From: Cymodocea nodosa
Lineage: Eukaryota; Streptophyta; Magnoliopsida; Alismatales; Cymodoceaceae
Assembly: GCA_036874045.1 (NCBI GenBank)
Contig: CM072342.1
Span: 8,578,501-8,642,500, forward strand
DNA length: 64,000 nucleotides
Direction: 5' to 3'
Shown: in pieces, positions 12,721-24,384 of the stretch
Layout: the number at the start of each line of letters is the position of its first letter
Numbering within the stretch: the stretch's first letter is position 1
Notes under the pieces: model-generated
Databases searched by the model: none
What the model was told of the DNA's origin: nothing
The model's input: only the letters and a program-made list of their open reading frames with translations
Translations under genes and position numbers: made by a program

Positions 12721-13389
12721 AACTAAGATCTAATTAATTAGTCTTTCAAAAAGTGCTCAAATTAATTCTTCCCCTTTTGTTTTTTTTCTTCTGTTCAGCA
12801 TAAACATATATTCTGTATGTTTCAGTAATCAACCTGCAAAGATATTTAGAATATATGTAAATTACATACAAAGTATATCATCTTCATATAGGTGTTAATT
12901 ATATTATTGTTTATTCTTCTTTTCATCATCTATAATCCTAAATTTTCCAATAAGTTTTCTAGAAGAAATTTCAACAACATACGAATCAAAGTACAATCCA
13001 ATTCAATCTGATTAAGACAAGTAGAATAAAGAATTGTATTTCCATTAAACAACTTCAAAAGTCAATTCCAGATTCATATTTCAGCAATTCTAGATAACAG
13101 AAAATATACTCGATTCATAAGATATCTGTATTTCACAAAACACTTGTATCTTTTCAGAACAGTATATGTTTTTTTTTTTTTTTTGTACTTTAAAAGTTAA
13201 TTTGACAAGCTTGAATCATACAAGAGCTTTCCAATGTACCCATGTAACGAGCTTTCAATCAACAATCCCAGATCTGATTAGGATCTTAGGTTGCCAGATT
13301 TTCAGAGTCCTTTTTCAGGTCAACAATCCTTACATACCTATTTGCTCAAGTACAAAAGGCTTGTGATCAAACAAGTCAATAAACTATCA

Positions 13390-13433
<44 letters not shown>

Positions 13434-14456
13434 AATGCACACACAAAACAAAGCATTAATCACATACTGTATATGCACGTATTTCATTAATACAGATGCA
13501 GTAAAACACCAATCTCATATAATCCTGCTTCTATCATTTACTAAAAATATGAATCCATAACAATAAGCTCATACTTTATCTATAGTTTAATAAGATCTAC
13601 ACATAAATCATTCTACAAGTTCAATCGGTCAAAGTAAATGTATCTTTCATCATATGTGTTTCATTTAATCTAGAATTCACATTTCACCTCCTTCAGGACT
13701 TCAGATAATTTTCTGATTAAGCATTAAATATTCTGATTTCATTTTAAAATCGTGAAACTATTAAACTCATGAAATTCAGAAAAATCATAAGATACTATAT
13801 CTAGATTTACATAAATAATAAATTCTATAGCATCTTCTATAGCTTTCTAAATATAACATTCAAGCAGTTTATAAAAATTTTACAGTCTCAATTATCAGAT
13901 AGTTACAACAAGTTCATAAAAATTTTCAATTTCCTCAAAACTTTGCAGTACCATTTTAATTCCTTAATTAACAAACTTACATGGCTGTTACTTTAATTAC
14001 CTCCCCCCCATACCTACATTTTGCATTGTCCTCAATATAAAAGATTTGATAATAAGTACAGTAATTGTAGCAGGCATGAATAAAGTTTTGTTTGATTTAA
14101 AATTCAAGATAAGTAATTACATACCTTGTTCCATTTGTATCTCTTTCTACATATTCCGATTTTTGATTCTGAAAAACTTTTCATTCCAAGATAAATACAG
14201 AATATAAAACAAAATAACATTTAACAGATATTAATAAATCAGTGTCTTGTGTGGAACCTAGGCTTCTATGCTTTTGGTGGCTCACAAGCAAGCCAGTTGG
14301 TTTCCCAAAACAGATACCAACAAACTGGATTGATATTTTGTTTCGTTTATTTATTTATTTTTTTAAATGAACATGAAAACTTCAAAATTTTTTTTTTTTT
14401 TTTTTAAAAAAAAAAATAAATGCAGAATACACACGTTAAACACACAAAATCACAGC
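12721..14456 (-). other. 3' untranslated region of Gyp-2
   Basis: Non-coding and AT-rich, with long homopolymer runs (poly-T 13396-13427; poly-T/poly-A near 14386-14416). It aligns with 47188-47414 plus 49206-50739 of Gyp-5 but lacks the copia LTR found there, so it shows the empty site of that insertion at about 14210. A second, internal polypurine tract lies at about 13997-14013 (minus strand TATGGGGGGGAGGTAATT). Confidence 0.7.
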
Positions 14457-15491
14457 TTAAGAACATGATTTAAAAGTAGAAATAAATGGAATAAATGTAT
14501 TAGTCCAAGCAAACTTTTTAGGCATAGTTCTTCTTGCTATTAATTCTATTTTAATGTAGTTCTTGTTCCTTTTTAATTTGTAAACATGCAATATATTATA
14601 AATTCCAAATACGAGTGTATTACCATTAATGATATATAATGCAGAAAGGGATCCTTTTTGGTTCTAGGGTAATGTAGTAGTTTCTATTTCTACATCTATT
14701 TCAATATACTCCTCTTCCCACTTCCATTCATTCATGTCTTCCATAATTCATATTTGAAATTTCATCAGTTCATCTCACCATCTTATCAGACATAAAGTAG
14801 GATCATCTTCTTCATTATACCACATTCCTATTTGAATTTTATTAAATTTTGCAGATGGTGGTTTAGCTATTTCACTCGGTACAGGTAAAATTTCTATATA
14901 ATCATCATAACTGTCTATGCTCACTATGTATAAATCAGATCTATATGCTAATGATATCTCCGTGACTAGATATATATATCCATCAAGTATGACATGTGTT
15001 TAGTTAATTAATGATTTCTATCCTGGATATATTATAATGTTTTCATTTTAAGATCTGTTCAAAAAATTATACATACTTAAGCATAAATCTTCACCCCAAT
15101 TTCTTGTAGATCTCCAATAATATAATTTTTCAGGAATTGTAGAATTTTTATTAGAAAATATTAAAGCTAACCCACAATTTTCAGTTGGTGCTTCAAATAT
15201 ATTAGGTCTTCCTATATTACATTCTTCTCCTGTTATAGGATTTCTTATCAAAATATCAGGTAATGATAAACTTGCATACCTTGGTCTCGTCTTGTATATG
15301 ATTAATCCTTCATCTATCCCCATAATATGACTCATTCCTTCTAATGCATTGGGTGGAATTCCAATAGTTTCTTCCATAGCAAGATATTCATGGGTATTTG
15401 AACTACGATTAAATGACCTCCATATGAATCCATCTCTAATCTTAGTCATTTTTGTAGCTTGTAGTCCCTGAAAATATTTTTCTTCAATACA
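14457..15491 (-). pseudogene. F-box gene carried by Gyp-2, truncated and broken
   Basis: Second copy of the F-box gene of Gyp-5. The open part (15494-15048) starts at the residues CIEEKYFQGLQATKMTK, so the first 35 or so residues, which hold the F-box itself, have been cut off at 15491. It keeps Trp (TGG) where the Gyp-5 copy has TGA at 46222, showing that this stop is a later mutation. Downstream, TAG and other stops appear (the first after FLNRS at 15048), but the homologous text runs on to a matching final TAA at 14457. It is not functional here. Its value is that it shows the gene belongs to the element family. Confidence 0.8.
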
Positions 15492-16099
15492 CATGAAGTG
15501 TATTTCACTCCTAAAAATCCTCGAGACTAGTCAAAAAGTGTGGAAATCACAAATGGAACCGGGTATAGATATTCCTCCGAAAATTGTAGCAACATCGGTA
15601 CTTGTAGTGGTTGAAGATGCTGTCAAACACGCAACCGCTATTAGCACTGAAGAATTAGAGAAGGCGATGGAAGTTCCATCGAAGAAATTGTCAAACACAC
15701 AACTGCTGTTAGCAATGCAGCAGATGCACAGGCAGTTGCAGAGCAAAGACCAAGACCTCAATTCTTTAAATAAAAACAAGGTCCAACTAGATCTTTCAAC
15801 AGTTAAACTGAGCATAGAGTCTTTTCCAAATCTTTCTTTATAGATTTTAAAAGGAAAATTAGAGAGAAAACATATAGTATCAAACTCGAATGAAGAATCT
15901 TCATTTGGAGAAGCATATGTTTGATTTAGGAGATGAGGAAGTTGCTATTCCAATGTAGAAAATCAATCTAAATCGTTTGTCCAAAAGACAGAGTACATGG
16001 CTTAGATAGAGAAAATTACAGCTCATACATGATTCTGAGTCATCGCAAAGTGTCAATCTTACATCTATGTAAGATTGGAGCGGCTTTGATTCAGTTAGA
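15492..16099 (+). other. sequence between Gyp-2 and the LINE endonuclease, possible LINE 5' part
   Basis: An ORF at 15493-15843 (116 aa) contains EELEKAMEVPSKKLSNTQ and a Gln/Leu-rich stretch that could form a coiled coil (about residues 75-105). Its first ATG arises at the junction with Gyp-2. After its stop the text continues with many stops up to the endonuclease start. It may be the end of the LINE first ORF or upstream linker, but I do not recognise it. GC content is slightly higher than in the surroundings. Confidence 0.3.
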
Positions 16100-16792
16100 A
16101 TGGATTTATTATTTTGGAATTGTCGAGGGTTAGTTAATAAATCAACCCAAAACTTCATCAAAAGTTTTATCAAGAAGAATAAATTACAAATAATTTTCAT
16201 TCAGGAACATTTTATGTTTGAAGATGATTCTTAGAAATTTGCAAGCAATATAAATTGGAATCATCACTATGTTAATTCAAAGATTTGTGCTTTCTAGTTT
16301 GATAATTTAGATATATAGCTATGGGAGACACATCCACAAGCCATTACTTATAAAGTTTCTAATTCTTCTTATAAAGATTTAGTTGTTTTGGTGATTTATG
16401 CTTCTTGCAACTAGAATATTCATAGACAATTATGGGATTATTTAATTGAATTGAATACTAAGATAGCTCATTGCCTGTGGATGATTGGAGGGGATGTCAA
16501 TGTTACTAGAAATAATGAAGAAGTAAAGAATATTCCACATATTCATCAGTCAGCACTGTAGGAATTTAATGACTTTATTAATCAAACCCAACTTATTGAG
16601 CCCATACATTCAGGAGATATGTATTCCTGGTGCAATAATAGAACAAGTATTAATTGCAAATTCGCAAGGTTAGACCGTATTTTGATGAATCTTCCTCTAT
16701 TTGAACAATTCAAAGAGATTACTTATGGTGAGCTTATTTGCTCAGACCATGCCTTCATTCGAGTGCACAATAACAATAGTAGTAGTGGCTAG
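16100..16792 (+). pseudogene. LINE ORF2 endonuclease domain (APE type), broken
   Basis: It would nick target DNA for target-primed reverse transcription. The translation from ATG 16100 gives MDLLFWNCRGLVNKSTQ, with the conserved WNCRG box, then IIFIQEHF (catalytic Glu), MIGGDVNVTRN (the GDFN box), MYSWCNNR...ARLDRILMN (the LDR box) and ICSDHAFI (the SDH box), in the usual order. At least five in-frame TAG codons interrupt it, several where Trp or Gln would be expected. Confidence 0.8.
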
Positions 16793-17440
16793 GGTCCAAT
16801 CTCATTTAAATTTAAGAATTTTTGGCTAACATATGATGATATTAATCATATAGTTAGAAATGTCTAGAGCAATACACATTTCCAAAATCCAGTAACAAAT
16901 TTCAGTGCAAAGCTCAAGTTACTTAAAAAAGCTCTCATAAGCTGGAACAGAAATAGAGTGGGAAATAGTTTTGCTAAAGAATAGAATATTTTGAATCAAA
17001 TTCATTCGTTAGAGCAGAATTTTCAGAAGGAGCCTTGGACTTGTATGTTGGAAGATAACACTATTGTATTCAATCTCAAGGAGAAGCTTATAAAGAATAC
17101 ATTTCATCAATCAAGTTTAATGAAGCAAAGTTCTCACATAAATTGGTTGTTAGAAATGGATAGGAATACAAGATTTTTTCATCAAATAATCAAATGAAGA
17201 AATTTGTAAGATCAATTCAAATATCTGCATGGAGGAATTACACCCAGTGATGACAAAGAACAAATAAAAAAGAAAGGTAAAGATTATTTTTCAAAATTAT
17301 TACAATCTCAACAAGTTAATGAAGACCAAAGTTTGTTTGATAATATTCCTAGAGTATTGAATGAAAGTCACAATAAATGTTTATGGGAAATTCCTACTAT
17401 TGTTGAAATCAAAGATGTTATAGCCTCTCTTCCCAATAAG
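16793..17440 (+). pseudogene. LINE ORF2 linker region, broken
   Basis: Plus-strand text contains FKFKNFWLTYDDI, then HINWLLEMDRNTRFFHQI (open at 16991-17197), matching the W..-GD.NT.FFH signature between endonuclease and RT of plant L1 elements, and later DNIPRVLNESHNKCLWEIPTIVEIKDVIASLPNKC (open from 17333). RT should follow; instead the sequence returns to the endonuclease. Confidence 0.7.
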
Positions 17441-18044
17441 TGTAAGATTGGAGAAGCCTTGATTCAGTTAGAATGGATTTATTATTTTGGAATTGTTGAG
17501 GGTTGGTTAATAAATCAACCCAAAACTTCATCAAAAGTCTTATCAAGAAGCATAAATTACAAATAATTTTCATTTAGGAACATTTTATGTTTGAAGATGA
17601 TTCTTAGAAATTTGCAGACAATATAAATTGGAATCATCACTATGGTAATTCAAAGATTTGTGCTTTCTAGTCTGATAATTTGGATATACAACTATGGGAG
17701 ACACCTCCACAAGCCATTACTTATAAAGTTTCTAATTCTTCTTATAAAGATTTAGTTGTTTTGGTGATTTATGCTTCTTGCAACTAGAATATTCATAGAC
17801 AATTATGGGATTATTTAATTGAATTGAATACTAAGACAACTCATTACCCATGGATGATTGGAGGGGATGTCAATGTTACAAGAAATAACGAAGAAGTAAA
17901 GAATATTCCACATATTCATCAGTTAGCACTGTAGGAATTTAATGACTTTATTAATCAAACCCAACTTATTGAGCCCATACATTCAGGAGATATGTATTCC
18001 TGGTGCAATAATAGAACAAGTATTAACTGCAAATTTGCAAGGTT
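17441..18044 (+). repeat. second copy of the LINE endonuclease segment
   Basis: Repeats 16068-16672 in direct orientation with a constant offset of 1373 bases and about 95% identity by eye. The join occurs at the shared string GTAAGATTGGAG, suggesting template switching or recombination at microhomology. Confidence 0.85.
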
Positions 18045-19225
18045 ACCATGAAAACTTTATGATTTCTTGGGTCTTCAATTTCAACTATGCCATAAGGATA
18101 AACTTGGTGAACGACAAAGGGTCCAATCCATTGGGATCTCAACTTCCCTAGGTGCAAGTGGAGTCGAGACATGTAGAGCCATGCCTTTTGTCCATATGAA
18201 AAGATCTTTTTGAGAATTTTCTTGTCATGTAATGCTTTCATCTTTTCTTTACTTGTTACATTTTTTTCATATGCATCATTCCGTAACTCTTCCAATTCTA
18301 CCAACTGTAGCTTCCGTACATTACGTACTTCATCCAAATCTATATTAATCTTCTTGATAGCCCAATAAGCTTTATGCTCCACTTCTGCAGGTAGGTGGCA
18401 AGCTTTACCATATACCATCCTATATGGTGACATTCCTAGATTGTTTTTATATACCGTTCGATATGCCCATAAAGTATCCACTAATTTTTTTGACCAATCC
18501 TTCCTCGTGTGGTTTACAACTCCTTCCAAGATTAGCTTGATCTACTTATTTGCACTCTCCACTTGTCCACACATTTGAGGGTGGTAAGGGGTAGCAATTC
18601 TATGCATGATTCCATATCATTTCATTAATGCTTCAAAACTTCGATTACAGAAATGCATACCCCTATCACTAATAATGACTTTTGGCCTACCAAAACAAGT
18701 AATGATATTATTCCTTACAAAGTTAACTACCACCTTATTGCCATTGGTCCTTGTTGAGATTGCTTCTATCCATTTTGACACATAATCCATTGCCAATAAA
18801 ATATAAGAATATTCCATTGATATTGGAAAGGGACCCATAAAGTCAATCCCCCAAACATCAAATACTTCTACTTCAAGAACAGGGGATAAGGGCATCATAT
18901 TTCTTTTTGAAGTTTTTCCTTTTTGCTAGCACCTAGCACAATTCAAACAATAGGCATGAGCATCTTTAAATAGAGTTGGCCAAAAGAACCTACATTGTAA
19001 AACTTTTGCTACAGTTTTACCTGATCTAAAGTGTCCACCACATGCTTGGTCATGACAAAAAGAAAGAACACTTTTGATCTCATTTTCAGGAATGCACGGT
19101 CTCAAAATCAAGTCTGAGCATTGCTTGAAAAGATATGGATCCTCCCAATGAAACTTTTTGTCCTGTTTAGACCATTTAGATGGTGTCAATCTTATAACTA
19201 AGTAATTCACAATGTCTGCATATCA
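18045..19225 (-). pseudogene. integrase of Gyp-3, truncated
   Basis: N-terminal zinc-binding region at 19210-18926 with HDQACGGH and CLNCARC (HHCC). The catalytic core at 18898-18617 has WGIDFMGPFP (D), IISDRGMHFCNRSF (D), and after a stop QVESANK (E). The C-terminal part at 18529-18045 includes DTLWAYRTVYKNNLGMSP, YGKACHLPAEVEHKAYWA and SQWIGPFVVHQVYPYG. The triad is intact but the frame is broken at least twice (a TAA after EALMK near 18617 and a stop near 18540), and the last residues are cut by the LINE junction. Confidence 0.8.
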
Positions 19226-20794
19226 TGGGACAACACTAACAACTAACAATTGCTTGTCAAGAAAAGAGTCTTTGATACTTGAATCTAAGAGTGGTATTTG
19301 AAGTCTAGAGAGATGATCAACCACTACATTTTCACACCTGTTTTATCCTTGATTTCAATATCAAACTCTTAGAGCAATAATATCCATTGTATTAGTTATG
19401 GTTTTGAATCTTTCTTTACTAGTAGATGTTTCAACATTGCATGATCAGTGCATACCACAATTTTCACTCCTAAAAGATACGATCTGAATTTTTTCAATGC
19501 AAAAACAATAGCTAGCAATTCCTTTTCAGTAGTGGTATAATTTAATTAAGCTTCATTAAATGTCTTGCTAGCATAAAAAATAACTCTAGGAAGCTTATCT
19601 ATCTTTTATCCTAAGACTACTCCTATAATATAGTTAGAAGCATTACACATTAATTCAAAAGGATGATTCCAATATGGAGATTGGACCACAGGAGTAGAAG
19701 TAAGATGATTTTTCAACTTGTAAAAAGCTTCCATACATCCTACGTTAAAAACAAATGTAACATCCTTTAATAGGTTTGTCAAAGGTCTAGCAATCTTGCT
19801 AAAATCCTTAAAAAACCTCTTATAAAACCTAGCATGGCTTAAAAATACTCTAATATCTTTCACTATCTTAGGCTCAGGAAGATTGGCAATCAATTCTACC
19901 TTAGCTCTATCAACTTCCAACCTCATTTTAGAAACCACATGTCCCAACACTACCCCACTTTTGATCATAAATTGGCATTTTTCCCAATTAAGGACCAAGT
20001 TCTTTGACATGCATCTTTCTAATACAAGACTTAAATTGTGAAGACATGACTCAAAAGAAGGTCCAAAAATTGAGAAATTATCCATGAAAATCTCTAAACA
20101 GTTTTCAGTCATGTCACTAAAGATTCTTGTCATACATCTTTGGAATGTGGCAGGAGCATTACAAAGACCAAAAGGCATAGGTTTGAAAGCATATGTTCCA
20201 AAGGGAGCTAAGAAGTAGTAAAACTATTGCCCAGCCAATTTTTCAAGCATTTGGTCAATGAAGGGTAAAGGAAAATGATCCTTTCTAGTTACAGAGTTGA
20301 GCTTCCTATAGTCAATGCAAACACGCCAACTAGTCTGAATCCTAGTAAGTATTAATTCATGCTCATCATTTTTTGACTATCACTCCAGATTTCTTGGGAA
20401 CCACTTGTACAAGACTCGCCCAAGTACTATTAGAGATGGGGTAAATAATGTCATTGTCTAGCCATTTTATGATTTCTTTCTTTACTACCTCTTTTATATT
20501 GGGATTTAATCGTCTTTGAGGTTCTCTTGTGGGCTTTGCATTATCTTCAAGATATATCCTATGTTGGCAAATGGCGAGACTTATTCCTTTAATATCAACC
20601 ATTGTCCAACCTATATCACCTTTAAATTTCTTTAACAGCTTTAATAAACTTATTTCTTGCATTTCTATAAGGTTTCTTGTGATAATTATTGGGAATGTCT
20701 CATTTTCTCCTAAAAAACAATATTTCAAACTTTTAGGAAGAGGTTTAAGATCTAAAGTTGGTGTCTCTAATATAGGTCTCATGTGAAGGGACAC
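19226..20794 (-). pseudogene. reverse transcriptase-RNase H of Gyp-3, broken
   Basis: RT starts around 20794 (IGWTMVDIKGISLAICQHRI, then RRLNPNIKEVVKKEIIKWL) with a SWASLVQVVPKKSG segment. The part with the first catalytic Asp is missing: the text jumps from KLAGQ-FYYFL to APFGTYAFKPMPFG near 20205, a deletion of about 20-25 codons compared with Gyp-5. The second catalytic box reads FMDNFSIFG, so one of the two Asp is Asn. RNase H begins ELMCNASNYIIGVVLG near 19620; the equivalent Asp is Asn there too. The enzyme could not be active. Confidence 0.8.
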
Positions 20795-21482
20795 TTAGAT
20801 TTTCTAATATGAGCTCATCTTCTTTAACTACCTTATCAACATCTAATAATTGATTATCAACCTCACTCCTTGGTGACCCATCTTCACTCAATGAAGTTAA
20901 CATTTCCTCAAATAATGTGTCAACTACTTCTTCATCTTCATCCTCGAAGAATTGAATCACACTAATGTTTACCTCATTCGTCTCACTGACATGAACTTCT
21001 TCATCTCTTAGGTTAAAAATATTTAAAATAAGCTTAGAAACTCCATAAGACAATTTCATGGTTCCACTTCTACAATTAATTACAGCTTGAGCTGTAGTTA
21101 AGAATGGTCTCCCTAGAATGAGTGGAATGAAATCGGAATTATCAGGTGGATTAAAAGTGTCTAACACAATAAAGTCTACAAGGTAAATATAATCTTTAAT
21201 TTTTATAAGTGCATCTTCAATTTTTCCATGAGGATGCTTAATGGATCTATTAGCCAACTGGATAACAATTCTTGTATGTAACAAACCTTCCAATCCTAGT
21301 GAAGAGTATACACTAATAGGCATTACATTAATTCCTGCTCCTAAGTCAATGAGAACTCTATTTAAAGTTTTAGGCCCAATAGTACAAGAAATAAAGGGAG
21401 TGCCTGGATCATCAAGTTTTTTTGGGAGATGTGTAGTAAAAAGAGAACTAGCCTCACTAGCTAGGAAGGCTCGTTTTAACAC
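20745..21482 (-). CDS. protease region of the Gyp-3 polyprotein
   Basis: Retroviral-type aspartic protease that would cut the polyprotein. The 245-aa open segment contains LIDLGAGINVMPISVYSSLG (active site DLGAG, a variant of DTGAG common in Athila-like elements), IKDYIYLVDFIVLD and [20 protein letters not shown] (the second conserved half), followed by an acidic linker (EDEDEEVVDTLFEE) leading into RT. It overlaps the RT start in another frame, showing a frameshift near 20750-20790. It is part of a larger ORF rather than a free-standing gene. Confidence 0.8.
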   Translation of the reverse strand: MLKRAFLASEASSLFTTHLPKKLDDPGTPFISCTIGPKTLNRVLIDLGAGINVMPISVYSSLGLEGLLHTRIVIQLANRSIKHPHGKIEDALIKIKDYIYLVDFIVLDTFNPPDNSDFIPLILGRPFLTTAQAVINCRSGTMKLSYGVSKLILNIFNLRDEEVHVSETNEVNISVIQFFEDEDEEVVDTLFEEMLTSLSEDGSPRSEVDNQLLDVDKVVKEDELILENLSVPSHETYIRDTNFRS

Positions 21483-21826
21483 CTTCTTAGTTCTTTTCTT
21501 AGTACATCACTCTTTAAGAAATTTGGCACAAGGTGGTAATGTTGTTATTAAATCTAATAGTGGTACGTTGACTTGCACTTGTTCAAAAATTTTTCTTATT
21601 TGATCATCTTTGGAATTTTCTTTCAACTCTAATCTATTAGGAAATGGTGCAAGTAAAGTAGGAGAGGTGGTTCTACCATTTTGTCATTATCTCCTAATTC
21701 ATCTTCATTACTTTGTCTATCTTCATCATTAATCTCTTTCTTTTCATTTTCCTTAACTCTCTCATTTGACTTATTACTATCTTTTTTTTCTTCTAAAATT
21801 GCTTCTTGTTGAATAATTGGTTCAGG

Positions 21827-22456
21827 TTAATCAATTTCCTTACCAGACCTTAGAGTGACATAAGCATCAACAGGTTCATCTAAGTCACTTATATCTTCCT
21901 TCTCATCTATAGTTTCTATCTCCACAAAATCTTCTAAGCTAGTACTTAGTGTGAGGGTTAGCTCCTTAAAAAGATTTTCTTCTAGATTAGCCTTAGGTAG
22001 ATCATTTTGTATTTGATTTATTGATTCATAATTAGGTTCAGAAAAAGGATCAACAAGCATAGATAGTTCTAAAGGACATTTCTCCTCCTCTAATAACCTA
22101 ACTAGCTTCTCCATTTGATCTCTTAGAACTTCTATCCGTCTTACCAAATCAGGCCTAAAATTGCTACCCTCTACTTCATTACTTTATGAGTTAGTATTAT
22201 AATAATCATTTGGCTCATATTATTCAAGATAGGATTGAAATTCACTAGATGTACTCAATGCATCTTAATAAGGGTTTTGTAAGCATTCATGTTCAAGATG
22301 ACCGGGCCAACGACATTTAGCACAAACTTGATTTATCCTATCAAGGTGCTCATACAAAAAGTAGTGTACACAATCCTTCATACTATGTCCTTCCATGTGG
22401 CATAAGTCACAATAAAAGTTTCCTCCATTCTCAAAGGCATAGAAATCATATTCCAT
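21827..22456 (-). pseudogene. nucleocapsid-type ORF of Gyp-3 with two CCHC zinc knuckles
   Basis: The ORF at 22456-22265 starts MEYDFYAFENGG, only about 85 bases after the primer-binding site. It has two CX2CX4HX4C knuckles: CDLCHMEGHSMKDC and CAKCRWPGHLEHEC, ending LQNPY. After stops the frame resumes at 22147 with a probable coiled coil (RRIEVLRDQMEKLVRLLEEE) and an acidic stretch ending VDAYVTLRSGKEID near 21827, the usual text before protease. There is no capsid domain before the knuckles. It would bind RNA; it is broken by stops between 22265 and 22147. Confidence 0.75.
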
Positions 22457-22541
22457 TGTACTTCCTTTAAGAATGTAATGCTATGTAAACAACCAAATTC
22501 TTAATCTAGATAAATAAAAGTTAAGATCAAACCTTGCCAAG

Positions 22542-22560
22542 TCCCCAGCAACAGCGTCAA
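22542..22560 (-). other. primer-binding site of Gyp-3
   Basis: The minus strand reads TTGACGCTGTTGCTGGGGA, close to the Athila site TGGCGCCGTTGCCGGGGA, complementary to a tRNA (probably Asp) 3' end. It is followed by ACTTGGCAAGG. It lies about 18 bases from the proposed LTR end. Confidence 0.75.
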
Positions 22561-22578
22561 AAACTTATTCATTAATTC

Positions 22579-24384
22579 TGAGTTTTAAAATTTATAAGAC
22601 CACAAGTGCATAGTGTTAGATGTAAACACTAACAAATACAGGTCGTCCTCAAGGACTTGTTGGTTACTTTTAGATTTCAAGATTAAGTTGTCTCAATTAC
22701 TTATGCAAATTGGGTTTTATACACAACTTTTGTATTAACAGAATTTTAATTCTATATGCATAAGTCAAATAGCCTCAGGAAATTAATCATAAGCTTGTGG
22801 TTGTGTAAATCAGAAGATAAAATTTATATCACTTCAAACAAAACAGAACATTGGCAAGAAATTTAGATGTGAAAATAGCCCTAAAAATCAAAAAATTACG
22901 TTTGCCATCATCCCTATCTTAGAAACCTTATATCTCAAAGAATACCTATCTAAATTGGATGAAATCAGGTGCGTTGGAAGCTTCTTAGAATAAGGATCAA
23001 AATAGAGTTGTTAAATTAGATTTTTCACACTTTAGATAATAGTAGATTCACAAAGCATTACAGATAAAATAGAGAAAACTAAAATTTTGCATTTTGATCT
23101 TTTCACTCTGAAAACCTTACCAAATCAACTCTAAATATTACAAAATTTCAAAAAATAAAAGTAGAAACATATCCACACATATCAGAGGAGTTTTAGATTT
23201 TTTTCTCAAACATTTTAGTACTCAAATCAACCTTCAAACCTTAGAAAACATGGACATAAAATAGAGTTATGAATTTGCAATCATACACCTGCATACTCAT
23301 TTCAAATTTTGATTTCTTTCAAATGGATATTACTGAAATTCACTTAACTCTATCATTTAGACAGCAACATATAACAAGATTTTACAATGATGAAATTGAG
23401 TCATTCACAAACAAAACAAAAATTAAATAACACAAACAACAAATACTAAAAACCTAGACTATGCAATGATACAAAGTATTTTTTTTTTTTATGTTTTTAA
23501 TGTAGCATAGCACAAACAATCAAAATGATATAAAAAACTAATAAAAATCTATTGTCCTAAAATAACACATGAGAACAAGAGAGAAGGTGAAAGATGAAAT
23601 GAGCAGGAAGAATCCTCACACAAGCTGTGGGAACATGCGTCGAATGTGAACAGTGATCTGCGGTGGAGCAAATGAATAGTGGCTTACATGTGGTGAACAG
23701 TACTCTGCGTGGATGTGCAATCTTCGATTTCCGTCTTCATGGTTGCAGGAATGCGTCAACGGTTGCAGGAACGAATGGTGTGCAATGGTGCGAGTGAACG
23801 AAGAGTGACTTGCGCTGAGTCTGATCTGTGCGGCAGATGAATAGTGATCTACGTGGAGGTTGAATAGTGATTTGCATCTTGCAGTGTGCGATCTCCCTTC
23901 TTCGTGGTTGCGGGAATGAGCGGTTGTTAGTGAATGAGCATTGGACGTGACAATTGATGGATGTGACGATCGGTGCCCTTGTAGTGGATGAGTCGTGGAT
24001 GAGAAAATGAGTGGGGGCCCTCAATCTTGGACATCCTCCTTTTATTTTATAAGCTTCTTCCATGTCTTCATGTGCTTGGATCTTGATCCAATGGTTGAGA
24101 GTTGATCTACTTGATCTTTTACATTTAATTTTCATTTATGTTGAAGTTCCTACAAGATACCTAGTTTTTAACAAAATAAAATAATATCACACATATCATA
24201 TTTTATAAAACTAATTAGAATACATCATAATGAGATTAATTTTCATATAAAATACATGAATTAATAATAAGTTATTAATTTGACTTAATATCATAATTTA
24301 TGCATAACAAAACCTTAATAACTTATAAGTTAAATTATTTACCCCATAAAACTTATAAACATGTGCAACATTTATGCCTAAACA
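22579..24384 (-). repeat. 5' LTR of Gyp-3
   Basis: The minus strand begins TGTTTAGGCATAAATG (24384) and ends near AAAACTCA (22579). The boundary on the PBS side is my best guess from a terminal CA. The middle (about 23600-24130) is richer in GC; an ORF there (24135-23737) is a chance ORF in LTR sequence. Unlike the Gyp-5 LTRs it has few motif (a) or (b) copies. Confidence 0.7.

Larger units (their letters stand above)
10823..15491 (-). mobile_element. Gyp-2: 3' half of a Gyp-5-family element
   Basis: On the minus strand: truncated F-box gene (15491-14457), a 3' UTR of about 1.77 kb, polypurine tract, 3' LTR (12684-10823). Every part aligns with the 3' end of Gyp-5 at roughly 90% or better by eye. 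Homology stops sharply at 15491, inside the F-box motif, where LINE-side sequence begins; gag, array and pol are missing. Its 3' LTR lies inside the 5' LTR of Gyp-1, so it inserted after Gyp-1. Confidence 0.8.
16068..18044 (+). mobile_element. LINE fragment with duplicated endonuclease segment
   Basis: One block of a plant L1-type LINE: endonuclease (about 16100-16790), linker (about 16800-17440), then a jump back to the endonuclease (17441-18044) with a period of 1373 bases. The reverse transcriptase is absent. The second copy stops abruptly at 18044, where the integrase of Gyp-3 begins on the other strand. There is no poly-A tail or target duplication, so this is a piece and not an insertion end. 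Confidence 0.75.
18045..24384 (-). mobile_element. Gyp-3: Athila-like gypsy element of a separate family
   Basis: On the minus strand: 5' LTR (24384-22579), primer-binding site (22560-22542), zinc-knuckle ORF, protease, RT, RNase H, integrase, cut off at 18045. Its LTR (TGTTTAGGCATAAATG...) is unrelated in sequence to that of Gyp-5, yet the gene order after the PBS is the same and no capsid lies before the zinc knuckles. It inserted into the pol gene of Gyp-4: RT text of Gyp-4 starts right after 24384. The 3' half and 3' LTR are absent. Confidence 0.8.

Noticed and set aside
23737-24135. 132-aa minus-strand ORF rich in Arg, Thr and Ser
   Set aside because: Inside the GC-richer middle of the Gyp-3 5' LTR; no domain and no second copy to support coding.
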